DNA from: Ailurus styani | Taxonomy: Eukaryota > Chordata > Mammalia > Carnivora > Ailuridae | Reading direction: 5' to 3' | DNA length: 64,000 nucleotides | NCBI GenBank assembly: GCA_002007465.1 | Contig: LNAC01000743.1 | Coordinates: 470,407-534,406 of the forward strand | Shown: positions 1 to 10,600 of the stretch, piece after piece | Layout of the letters: the number at the start of each line of letters is the position of its first letter | Numbering within the stretch: the stretch's first letter is position 1 | Program-made: the position numbers and the translations under genes | Notes under the pieces: generated by a model | Seen by the model: the letters and a program-made list of their open reading frames with translations, nothing else | What the model was told of the DNA's origin: nothing | Database searches by the model: none

Positions 1-2027
1 TCAGCAATCAGACAACAAAGAGAAATAAAAGGCATAGAAATTGGCAGGGAAGAAGTCAAATTTCCCTATTCCCATATGATGTGATGCTCTATGTTGAAAA
101 CCCAAAAGGCTCTACCAAAAAGTTGCTAGAACTAATACATGAATTCAGTAAAATCACAGGATACAAAATCAACATACAGAAATCTGTGGCATTTCTATAC
201 ACCAATAATGAAACACCAGAAAGCAAATCAAGGAATTGATCCCATTTGCAATTGCACTAAATTCGTAAGATAGCTAAGCATAAACCTAACCAAAAAAGTA
301 AAAGATCTGTACTCTGAAATATATAGAAGTACTATGAAAGAAATTGAAGTTGATACAAAATTGAAAAAATATTCCATGGACATGGAGTGGAAGAACAAAT
401 TATTCTTAAAATGGCTACAATACGCAAAGCAATCTACACATTTAATACGATCCCTAACAAAATAACAACAGCTTGTTTCACACATCTAGAACAAAAAAAT
501 CTGAAATTTTTATGGACCCAGAAAAGGCCCTGAATAGCCAAAGTGATCTTGAAAAAGAAAAGCAAAGCTGGAGACATCACAATTCTGGACTTCAGGCTAT
601 TTATAAAGCTTATTCATAAAGACAACATGGTAGTGGCACAAAAACAGACACATAAATCAATGGAACAGAAGGGAAAATTCAGAAATTGATCCAAAACTAT
701 AGTCACTTATCTTCGAAAAAGCAGGAAAGGAAAGAATATCCAATGGATAAAAGACAGTCTCTTTAACAAATGATGTTGGGAAAACTGTGCAGCTACATGA
801 GAATGAAACTGGACCACTTTCTTACACCACACACCAAAATAAATTCAAAATGGATGAAAAGCCAAACCGTGAGACAGGAAGCCAGCAAAATCCTAGAGGA
901 AAGCAGCAGCAACATCTTTGACATTGGCATAGCAACTTCTCATTAGACGCATCTCCCAAGTCGAGGGAAACAAAAGCAAAAATGAACGACTGGGACTTTA
1001 TAAAGATAAAATTCTCTTCACAGTGAAGGAAATAATCAATAAAACAAAAAGACAACATATAGAAAATGAAAAGATATTTTCAAATGACATATCTGATAAA
1101 GGGCTAGTATCCAAAATGTATAAAGAACTCATCCAACTCAACACTCCAAAAGCAATAATCCAGGTAAGATATGGGCAGAATATGTAAATAAACATTTTTC
1201 CAAAGACATACAGAAGTCTAGCCAACACATGAAAAGATGCCCAACATCACTTATCATCAGGGAAATATAAATCAAACATACAATCTGATATCACCTCATA
1301 CCTGTAAGAATAGATAACATAAACAACACAGGAAACAACAGATGTGGCACAGATGTGGTAAAAGGGGAACCCTCTTACAATCTGATAGAAATACAAAGTG
1401 GTGAGGCCCTTCTGGAAAACAGTATGGAGTTTCCTCAAGAAGCTAAAAATAGAAATAACCTATGACCAAGCAATTGTACTACTAGATATTTACCCAAATG
1501 ATATAAAAATACTGATTTGAAGTGGCATATGCACCCCCAATGTTTATAGCAGCATTATCTACAGTTATGGAAAAAGCTGAAATGTCCATTGACTGATGAA
1601 TGGATAAAGAAGAAGTGATATGAATATTACTCAGCTATCAAAAAATGAAATCTTGTGATTTGCGATGACCTGGATGGAGCTTGAGTGTATTATGCTAAGT
1701 GAAATAAGTGTGAAATAAGTCACTCAGAGAAAGACAAATACCATATGATTTCACTCATATGTGGAAATTAGAAAAAAAAACATAGGGTAAGGGGAAAAAA
1801 GAGGGGGAGGAACACCATAAAAGACTCTTAACTATAGAGAACAAACTGAGAGTTGCTGGAGGGGAGGTGGGCAAGTATGGGGGCTAAATGGGTGATTAGT
1901 TTTAAGGAGAGTACTAGTATTGCTGAGCACTGGGTGTTATATGTAAGTGTGGAATCACTAAATTCTATTCCTGGAACCAATATTCCAGTATATGTTAACT
2001 AACTAGAATTGAAATAAAAACTTAAAA
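1..2027 (+). mobile_element. LINE-1 3' portion (ORF2 C-terminal part and 3' UTR), cut by window edge
   Basis: The window opens inside an L1 ORF2 just past the reverse-transcriptase core. Reading along the + strand, recognisable ORF2 C-terminal stretches follow in the normal order, then the 3' UTR begins near 1740 with the 'cactcatatgtggaa' type sequence. The element closes with an A-rich tail near 2008-2027. Many stops and frameshifts break the reading frame, so no protein is possible; this is an old, dead copy. A piece near 1613-1630, before the conserved tyrosine-rich end of ORF2, looks shortened. The 5' part lies outside the window, so I cannot say whether the copy is 5'-truncated. No clear target duplication could be identified because only one flank is visible. 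Confidence 0.9.
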
Positions 2028-2180
2028 ATGAATTCTAGAGGCATGTTAGTTACATCTGTTTCTCTTAGAATCCTGGCTGTGTCCTTTTCCTGTTCTTTCA
2101 TTTAGGATGCATTTCTCTATCTTAGCATTTTGTCGAAGTCACTGGTTTATTCTCTGTGTTAGAAAAGACTTTAAAACAAA

Positions 2181-3532
2181 CACTTTAAAAAGATGCAAAG
2201 AAGGGTATTATATAAACATAAAGGGGAAAATTCAATAAGAGTATTAAAAAACTGTAAATGCTATGCACTCATGCTGGAGGACCAAATATATGAAACAATT
2301 AAAAACAAACATAAAGGAGTTAATTGAAATAATAAAATAAAAGTAGGGGACTTTAACAACCCATTTACATCAAGGAACGGATCATCTAAACAGAAAATCA
2401 ACAAGGAAACAATGGCTTTCAATGACATATTGGAGCAGGTGGGCTCAACAGATATATTCACAACATTCAAACTTAAAACAGCAGAATACACATTATTTTC
2501 AATTACAAATGAGACATTTTCCAGAAGAGATCACATATTTGGTCACAAAACAAACTTGAACCAACACAAAGTGTTTGAAATCACATCATGCACCTTTTCT
2601 GACCACAAGAGTATGAAATTAGAAGTAAACCACAAGGAAAAAAAATAGAAAGAGTACAACTACATGAAGACTAAGGGTCACACTGCTAAACAATGAACAG
2701 ATCAACCAGGAAGTCAAAGAATAAATTAAAAAAATACATGTAAGTAAATGAAAATGGACATGGGGGGGCACCTCAGTGGCTCACTCAGTTAAGCATCTGC
2801 CTTGGCTTAGGTCATGATCTTGGGGTCCTGGGATTGAGCACTTCATTGGGCTCCCTGCTCATCAGGGAGTCTGCTTTTCCCTCTGTCCCTCCCCCTGTGT
2901 ATAATGTATCTCTCTTTCAAATAAATAAATGCAATCTTTTTTAAAAATGAAAATAGACACACGACAGTCCAAAACCTTTGGGATAGAGCAAGATGAGTCC
3001 AAAGAGGCAACTATAAAGCAATACAGGCTAACTTCAAGAAGCAAGAAACATATCAATTATACATCCTATCCTTACACTTAAAAGAGCCTAAAAAAAAGGA
3101 AAAAAAAACTAAGCCAGAACAGCTGAAGGAAGGAAATAATACAAATTACAGCAAAAACAAATGATATAAAAACAAAACAAAACAAAAACACTAGAAAAGA
3201 TCAATGAAACCAAAAGCTGATTTATTGAAAAAACTAAAAAAATTGATAAACGTCTAGCCAGACTTATGAAAAAGAAAAGAGAAAGGACCAGGCAAATAAA
3301 ATTCAAAAAATGAAAGAGGAGAAATAACAACACCATAGAAATGCATTCAATAATACTGTGAAAAACTATACACCAACCTGGACAACATAGAAGAAATGCA
3401 TAAATTTTTATAAACATATAAACTATCAAAACTGAAGCAGAAGGAAATAGAAACTTAAACTGACCAATAACCAGCAAATAAATGGAATAAGTAGTCAAAA
3501 AAAAAATCCCAACAAACACAAGTGCAGGGCCT
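2181..3532 (+). mobile_element. LINE-1 fragment: ORF2 endonuclease to start of reverse transcriptase
   Basis: This + strand stretch aligns by eye with the L1 ORF2 endonuclease domain. The endonuclease motif 'ggggactttaacaa' lies at 2345-2358 and the conserved 'agaccaca'-type motif near 2598. It runs on through the linker to the first residues of the reverse-transcriptase domain at about 3500-3530. The longest open piece, 2412-2648, encodes part of the endonuclease; the rest is interrupted by stops. A Can-SINE sits inside it. At 3532/3533 the sequence switches abruptly to L1 ORF2 in the opposite orientation. Both the 5' end and the 3' UTR/poly(A) are missing, so neither border is a normal insertion end. 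Confidence 0.8.
2763..2943 (+). mobile_element. Can-SINE (older copy) inside LINE-1
   Basis: A tRNA-like head ('cctcagtggctcactcagtt'), CT-rich body and ataaataaat tail are present. The flanking duplication 'tgaaaatggaca' (ends 2760) and 'tgaaaatagaca' (starts about 2947) differs by one base. The head has diverged from the younger copies in this window, so this is an early insertion. Confidence 0.9.
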
Positions 3533-6413
3533 TTGGGGTCTTTTCCGGTTCCATACAAATTTTAGGATTGTTTGTTCCAGCTCTTTGAAAAATACCAATG
3601 GTATTTTGACAGGGATGGCATTGAAAGTACAGATTGCTCTGGGCAGCATAGACATTTTAACAATGTTTATTCTTTCAATCCATGAGCATGGAATGATTTT
3701 CCATCTTTTTGTGTCTTCTTCGATTTCTTGCATAAGTGTTCTGTAGTTTCTATACTACAAATCCTTTACCTCTTTGATTAGGTTTATTCCTAGGTATCTT
3801 ATGGTTTTCAATGCTGTTGTAAATGGAATCAATTCCCTAGTTTCCCTTTTTACAATTATATTGTTAGTGTGTAGAAAAACAACTGATTTCTCTGCATTGT
3901 TTTTTTATCTTGCCACATTGCTGAATTGCTATATGAGTTCTGGAAATTTGTGGTTGGGGACTTTTGTGTTTACAACAGAAAGCATCATATCATCTGCAAG
4001 AGATAGAGTTTGACTATTTTTGGCCAAATTGAATGTCTTTTATTGCTTTTTGTTGTCTGATTGCTGATGCTAGGACTTCTAGTACTATTTTGAAGAGTCG
4101 TGGTGAGAATGGGCATCCCTGTCATGTTCCTGACCTTAAAGGAAAAGCTTCAGTTCTTCCCCATTGAAGAGAATATTTGCTGTGCGCTTTTGATAGGTAG
4201 TTTTTATGAAATTGAAGAATGTTCCCACTATCCCTACACTCTGAATAATTTTTTATCATGAAAGGATGCTGTATTTTGCCAAATGCTTTTTCTGCATCAA
4301 TTGAGAGGATCATATGCTTCTTGTCCTTTCTTTTATTAATGTGTTCTATCACATTGATTGATTTGTGAGTATTGAACCACCCATGCATCCCAGGAATAAA
4401 TCACACCTAGCCATGATGTATAATCTCTTTAATGTACTGTTGGATCCTATTGGCTAGGATCTTGTTGAAAATTTTGGCATCCATATTCATCAGGGTTATT
4501 AGTCTGTAATTTTCCTTCTTGATGGGGTCTTTTTCTGGTTTTGGGATCAAGGTAATACTGGCCTTATAGAATGAGTTTGGAAGTTTTCCTTCTGTTTCTC
4601 TTTTTTTGAAACAGCTTCAGGAGAATAAGTATTATTTTTTAAATGTTTGGTAGAATTTCCCTGATAATCTCTCTGGCCCTAGAATCTTGTTTATTGGGAT
4701 TTTTTTTATCATGGCTTCAACTTTGTTACTGGTTATTGGTCTATTTATATTGCCTGTTTCTTCCTGTTTCAGTCTAGGTAATCTAGAAGTTTCCAGGAAG
4801 GCATCCATTTTTTCCAGGTTGCTTAATTTATTGGCATATAGTTGTTGGTTATAATTTCTAATTGTTTCTATTTCCTTGGTGTTAATTGTGCTCTCTCCTC
4901 TTTCATTCATAATTTTATTAATTTGGGTCCTTTCTCTTTTCTTTTAGATATATCTTGCCAGTGGTTTATCCATCTTATTTACTTTCATATGTCTAGTTGT
5001 TGATCTTTTTTCTTTGATCTTGGGAGTGGTCCTTTCTGTCTCTTGGACATGAATGCTTGTTTCTTTCCCCAGATTAGGGAAGTTCTCAGCTACGATTTGC
5101 TCCTCTTTCTCTCCACCCCTTCGGAGATCCCAATATTTCTGACACTGAAACATTTCATGGCATCATTAATCTCTCTCAGTCTGATCTTTGGGCTTTAAGC
5201 CATTTTCCCCAGGTCTCTTTTGTTTTCTTCTTTTCTATCATCTTATCTTCTAGCTCACTAATTGGTTCTTCTGCCTAGTTTACCCTGACAGTCAGAGTAT
5301 CCAGTTTAGACAGCATTTCATTCATAGCATTTTTGAGTTCTGCCTGATTAGATCTCCTTTCTGTACTAGGAGATTCTATACTGTTGATATTAGTTTTCTC
5401 AAGCCTAGGTATTGACTTCATAATTGTTACTCTGACGTTTGTCTCCAACATCTTGCTTATATCTTTATCCATTAGGTCTGTTACAGAGGCCATAGTCTCT
5501 GATTCTTTTCTTGGTTGTAGGTTCTTCCTCCAGCCATTCTGTTGGGGGTGGGCACTTGAAGGATTGTACAGAGTCCAAAGTATTAACCACGACCCAAGGA
5601 AGATGCACCTGTTTTATAGGGATCCTAGGATTGTTGTACTCTCTTTCTTTCAACCTGTCTTTTATGGGAGAGGTCTGTCATGTTGTTATTTTGTTCCTCG
5701 AGCAGAGTTACCCTGCTCCTTGTCAGGTGCCACATGTGCTCAGTGGAAACTGGCATTTTGAGCTTTTGTTTACTAGTGGTTTTCCCTGGTGGCTTTCTGT
5801 ATCTCTCCCAAGAGTCAGAGGAAAAGTGACCACACTGAATCCTCTGTCCCAGAATAGAGAAACTGCAGTTTGCTCTTCACTAAGCTCTCCAGGACACACA
5901 GCCTCCATTTCTGTCTATGCTGTTAAATACCTAAGCATCCCCAGTTGTGCATCCAACAACAACTCTCCTGGTGGTTCATCCCAGGGCTGGGCACATCTCT
6001 GCCTTTTTTGCTTCTGAAACTGCAAGCCACCAGCAGGTGGCTCATGTGCACCCATTGTTCCTGGATCCTGTCTGGAGTATGGACTAAAGTCCTTTCTCTG
6101 CTGCCACCTGTTTGGGAGTCTGTGCCCTATCCACAGAGTGGGACACTTTTGCACTCTGGTGATATATCATATTCCCAGAGCCAGCTTATGGCGGCCCCCC
6201 CTCCCTTCTGTTTATCTTCCATTATCTGTCCACAAAATCATGGCTCCATCCTTCGTACCTCGAGACTGCTGGAGATTTTTCTGCTTGTAGAGATCCAGAT
6301 ATATATTCTTACATCTCAGGCTGATTTTGTGGGTGTTCATAATGGCTTGGTAGATATCCACCTAAATTCAGGGGACTGGTTGAAATAGGGTCTCCTACTC
6401 CTCTGCCACCTTC
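3533..6413 (-). mobile_element. LINE-1, minus strand, 5' end complete, 3' end missing, internal deletion
   Basis: Read on the minus strand from 6413, the element begins with a typical carnivoran L1 5' UTR start ('ggtggcagaggagtaggaga') and continues through a long 5' UTR. The ORF1 coiled-coil and RNA-binding regions follow (about 5500-4985). At about 4983 ORF1 sequence joins directly to ORF2 sequence just upstream of the reverse-transcriptase domain, so the ORF1 end and the whole endonuclease are missing. Reverse transcriptase (about 4910-4000) is decayed but ordered. The element stops at 3533 inside the ORF2 C-terminal region, where it abuts a + strand L1 piece. No 3' UTR or poly(T) is seen on the left. 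Confidence 0.8.
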
Positions 6414-6508
6414 CTTCCAACCAACAACTTATTTTAGATATATCTTCAGAGGCATGGGAAACAAAAACAAAAATAAACTATTGGGACTTTATCAATAGAA
6501 AAACTTCT

Positions 6509-6706
6509 GGGGTGCCTGGGTGGCTTAGGTGGTTAGGTGTCTGACTCTTGATTTTGGCTCAGGTCATGATCTTAGTGTTGTGAGACTGAGCCCAAAGTCA
6601 GGCTCCACACTCAGCAGTGAGTCTACTTGAGATTCTTTCCCTCTCTTCCTCCCCCCACTCTTGCTCTCTAAAATAAATAAATAAATCTTTTAAAAATACA
6701 ATAAAA
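6509..6706 (+). mobile_element. Can-SINE (older copy)
   Basis: Head 'ggtgcctgggtggcttaggt', the conserved 'ggctcaggtcatgatctt' block, a CT-rich body and an aataaataaat tail are visible. The duplicated flanks are not clear. It lies in opposite orientation to the next SINE, about 90 bases away. Confidence 0.9.
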
Positions 6707-6795
6707 TAAAAGTTAAAAAGAAAGTCTTCTGTTATACCAAAGGAAAAAAAAGTGAAAACTAAAAGGCAACCTATGTAAATGGACAAGATATTTTC

Positions 6796-6976
6796 TTTTT
6801 TTTTAAGATTTTATTTATTTATTTGACACAGAGAGAGAGATCACAAGCAGGCAGAGAGGTGGAAGCAGGCTCCCTGCTGAGCAGATAGCCCGATGTGGGC
6901 CTCGATCCCAGGACCCTGAGATCACGACGTGAGCCAAAGGCAGAGGCTTTAACCCACTGAGCCACCCTGGTGCCCT
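6796..6976 (-). mobile_element. Can-SINE
   Basis: It opens with a T-rich tail and 'gattttatttatttatttga' and closes with the reversed head 'gagccaccctggtgccc'. The target duplication is ggacaagatattttc (6781-6795) versus gggcaagatattttc (6977-6991), one mismatch. It interrupts an L1 ORF2. Confidence 0.95.
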
Positions 6977-7960
6977 GGGCAAGATATTTTCAAATGATAT
7001 ATCTAATAAAGAGTTAGTATCCAAAATCTATAAAAACCTTATTAAACATTATCACCCAAAAAACAAAGAATCCAATGAGGAAAAAATGGGCAGAAGATAT
7101 GAGTAGACAATTTTCCAGTGAAGACAACCCAATGACCAATAGACAGGTGTAAATATAGTCAACATCACACATTCATCAGGGAAATACAAATTAAAACTAC
7201 AATGAGATATCATCTCACACATGTCAGAGTGGGTAACATCAACAACACAGTAAACAGTGGTTGGTGGCAAGGATGTTGTGAAGAGGGAACCCTTTTGCAC
7301 TGTTGTTGAATATGCAAGCTGGTGCATCCAGTGTGAAAAACAGTTTGCATGTTCCTTAAAAAATTAATTACAGAAGTACCATATGATCCAGCACTATTAG
7401 GTATTTACCCAAAGAATACAAAAATACTAATTCAAAGGGATACACATATCCTAATGTTTTTAATAGCATTATCTCCAATAGCTAAATTACCTAAACAGCC
7501 AAATGTCCATTGTTTTATGAACAGACTAAGAAGCAGTGGTATACAAATACAATTGAGTAGTGAAGAGCCATAAAAAATGAAATCTTTCCATTTGCAAATA
7601 CTTGGATGGAGCTAAAGTGTATTATGCAAAGTGAAATAAGTCAGTCTGAGAAAGTCAAACACAATATATTTTCACCTATATGTGGAATTGAATAAAGAAA
7701 ACAAATGTGCAAAGTGAATAAAAAAGAGAGAAAGATAGGCAATCCAAGAGAAAGACTCTCAACTGTAGAGAACAAACTAATGTTTAACAGAAGAGAGGTG
7801 GGTGGGTGGATGGGTGATATATGTGATGGGGATTAAGGAGTTCGCTTGTGGTGAACACCAGGTGTTGTATAAAATTGTTGATTTACTATACTGTATACCT
7901 AAAACTAATCTTATTCTGTATGTTAACTAACTGGTATTTAAATAAGAACTTAGAAAAGAT

Positions 7961-8542
7961 AAATGAACTCATTAAACATTATTTTTGCAATAATATTTGG
8001 AAATCCTGATAAATAATTATTCATGAGGAAATACATAAGCTTTGTGTGCTGCTTGTGATTCTGCAGTAAGTCTTAATTCAGACAATTCCCAAAGTGCTTT
8101 GTCTTTAAAATGTTCTGTACTACCATACTCTGTATTTCATTGTTTGACCAAAAGAACTATTAGTACCTTTGGAAGTGTCCAATGAATTACAAAATTACAG
8201 TAAAAATCATTGTTTTTGTAGATTTTAAGAATTCATCAGAGCCAAAATTTTGTGGCTCCAGATGTTTTATAAAAAATAATTATCTATAAGAAATGATTTC
8301 AAACCTCTATATGAAATACATAACATTATCCTTTTAGATAAAATAATAAAACATTGTTTTCTATGAAAATAGAAAAAAATAACAACAACATGTAAAATCT
8401 TTGCACCATTCAAAATATTTTTCATTTATTTTCTGGTGACTAGTATACACTATGAAAAACCTAAAACCTCACAAGAGGAGGAAATCTACAAAGTTCAGTG
8501 AGGTTCTAATAAAAAGAATACATGATCTTTAAAATGAAATAA
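7961..8542. other. Unassigned AT-rich DNA
   Basis: About 580 bases lie between the L1 tail and the provirus. It is AT-rich with no long ORF, no recognised repeat and no RNA gene that I can see. Confidence 0.5.
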
Positions 8543-8661
8543 AGGCAGCTGCCCATGGGTCCTGTCACTGTGTTTTAATAAAACCACCTTTTTGCACTAA
8601 AACACCATGAAGAATTTTTTTCTTGACCATTTGCCTCTGGACCTCACAAAAAATCATATCA
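8543..8661 (+). repeat. 5' LTR remnant (R-U5 end)
   Basis: It contains AATAAA at 8577-8582 followed by a U5-like stretch ending just before the primer-binding-site-like motif. The first part matches the end of the 3' LTR; U3 is missing, so the retroviral promoter has been lost. The left border is estimated from where the similarity to the 3' LTR begins. Confidence 0.65.
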
Positions 8662-8663
8662 TT

Positions 8664-8681
8664 TTGGTGCACAAAGTGGGG
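8664..8681 (+). other. Primer-binding-site-like motif
   Basis: The sequence 'ttggtgcacaaagtgggg' lies 2-3 bases after the presumed LTR end, where a retrovirus pairs with the 3' end of a host tRNA. The TGGTGC start is shared by several tRNA-primed classes; the remaining bases are too diverged for me to name the tRNA. Confidence 0.45.
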
Positions 8682-8966
8682 CCTGAGTTTTCTTATCCGG
8701 ACTTGGAGCCTTGTTGCATATTTGGTGAGTACTTCCTCTTCCTTTACCTTCATTTCAGGGACTTTTGGAGGAATATGGTCATAATGGAACACTTTCATTT
8801 CAATTGCTCAGGTTGCAATCCTGTAGCCAGTGGCTATTCTACAGAAAGGAATAAAAAGCCTGTCTTTTGGCTGGAAGCTATTACCCTGGGAAAAATGGTA
8901 ATAAGACCCAGAAACTTGATGCCCTCTCTTTATTCCTATTCTTATACAAAGTTATCTTTCTTAGGC

Positions 8967-9818
8967 ATGGGACAGTCACCTAAGCCACTAGGAAGGCTGC
9001 CTTTCTTAAGATTCTTGCATAAAGTTTCCTTCTCATTGGTCTAATGTGGTCCCCTTCAAATCTCTGGTCTAACCACTTCTGGCCACAAGACTTCCACTTG
9101 GAGCTGGCTGAAACAAGAACCCAGTTGAATTAAAAACTAACCAGGGATCATTTTCTAGGGAAATTGGCTGTAAGGTCTAGGTGTGTTAGAACACTTAGAC
9201 CATGATGGATTTCTATCTTAACTACTGTGTCAATGTCCCTACTAACTACTTAAATTATAAAATTGGGTAATATTCCCTTATAAAACTTTTCTAGTGTTTT
9301 CCATAGTTTAAAAAAGGGGGTTCTTCGTGGCACAGCACAAAACAACATGGTTCTTTGATCCATTCACCAGCACCCATTTGTAGTCTAGAATGAAATGAAG
9401 AGGATGGGGGAAACCAGCATGCCTCCTATAGGGCAAGGTGGTAATCAGAGATTTTGTTTGAGGGACACCTCCTTTTGCTTTGACACCAGGAGTCTCTGGC
9501 ATATTCTGTGTGGGATGTCACTTGGGAGCATGGATGGATGGATATATTTTCTTGAAAATGGACCTTCTCTAGGCTTCTTTGGTTCCCAAGGACTCTCCCT
9601 TAGATGCATTTACCCCACCGGAAACGGTTACAATTGGAAGATTTAAAGAGAGCTGATCTTCTTCTATAACAATGTATGGCCCCATTAACCCTTAGGAGAT
9701 GAGGGAAAATGTCCCATTAATGGGACTTTAACCTTCAATATGATTTATCAATTTGATCGCTTGTACAGAAAACTAGGCAAATGGACAGAGGCACCCCATG
9801 TCCAGCCCTGCATGGCCA
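8967..9818 (+). pseudogene. gag remnant of the endogenous retrovirus
   Basis: Gag is the structural polyprotein of retroviruses. ATG at 8967 starts a short frame beginning Met-Gly-Gln-Ser, the myristoylated Gag start expected in class I elements; the frame closes at 9044. A second match lies at 9734-9818 in another frame, with a Lys-Leu-Gly-Lys-Trp core and a following Pro-His-Val, as in the matrix region of class I Gag. The sequence between them is broken by stops and probably indels. No capsid or zinc-knuckle region was recognised. The Gag call rests on these two blocks plus their position directly after the LTR and primer site. It cannot encode a protein. Confidence 0.6.
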
Positions 9819-10498
9819 TAAGTCAGGACCCCAACCTAATGGCTTCTTGAGGAATGTGTTTGGCTGCTAATCAGGCTAATAAACTACCTCCTGATATATT
9901 GGATGATAATTGTCTAAATAAGCCCTTTCCTAATAAACCCAAGTTGCTGGAGGGAAACACAGGCTATCCTTAACAAAGGCATCGTTGACTCTCTCTCACT
10001 GTTCCTCCTCCTAATAAATTCAGGTTATTCTTGATGTATGTGGGGACTTCTCCCTCATAGCCAGAATTTCTCAAGGTTATTAGCTATGATTGAAGTCAGC
10101 TGTCTCTGATTAGTCTCCCCTGGGACAGGGACTTTAGGTAATATTCCTAAGCACCTGCCAAAACTCCTTTTGTTTCAGGGATGTTCCCTGTCTTCTCTGT
10201 CTCAATATGAACTGCCTATTTTCACTTGTTGTGGAAAAACAAAAAAAAGTGTCTTTTCATCTGTCTGACATGACAACCTTTAGGAGGGGCAGTTATGTTT
10301 CTCTGCCTTCTGGGCTTTTATCTACCTCCAACCTTGCTGGTAGCACCTCACCTCTTCCTCCCCCTGCTATTTCCATACAACCTTGAATATGGCATGCATA
10401 AATGGCTCCTATATTATCCTGGGTGCTCCTCCATTGAGTTCTACCCTTGCTGTCTTGGAGTGAAGAGCATCCCCATGGACTTACTTCAGTCACTTCTG

Positions 10499-10600
10499 AT
10501 TTTCCCACCACTGCTCCAGGTAAAAATTAACAATGGAAAACAAATTGACTTTTCAGTGGATGCAGGTGAAACATATTTGGTATTTAAATTAATTTAATTT
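10499..10600 (+). pseudogene. Retroviral protease scrap
   Basis: The frame 10295-10597 ends in a peptide of the retropepsin active-site kind: a Val-Lys-Ile...Ile-Asp-Phe strand, then Asp-Ala-Gly-Glu where an active enzyme has Asp-Thr-Gly-Ala. The catalytic Asp is kept but its two neighbours that shape the site are changed. The frame stops right after. It lies downstream of gag as expected. The rest of protease and all of reverse transcriptase and RNase H were not recognised. The upstream part of this frame is Pro/Leu-rich and may be decayed gag. The call rests on about 25 residues. Confidence 0.5.

Larger units (their letters stand above)
6428..7960 (+). mobile_element. LINE-1 3' end, 5'-truncated, split by two SINEs
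   Basis: The + strand carries the ORF2 C-terminal region from about 6428 ('gactttatcaa' region), interrupted by a + SINE and then a minus SINE. It resumes at 6992 and continues to the 3' UTR and tail near 7940-7960. Frame is lost by stops and indels; only short open pieces remain, for example 7349-7573. A 15-bp duplication flanks the second SINE, so the L1 predates it. No confident target duplication for the L1 itself was found. It starts within 15 bases of the 5' end of the preceding minus-strand L1. Confidence 0.85.

Noticed and set aside
5384..6388. Several overlapping frames of 100-168 codons
   Set aside because: They are antisense readings of an L1 5' UTR and ORF1, which are less AT-rich than the surroundings and so have fewer stops.
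8607..9044. A 145-codon + strand frame
   Set aside because: Its first two thirds are the provirus LTR end and leader; only the last part, from the ATG at 8967, resembles a gag start. It is not a host gene.
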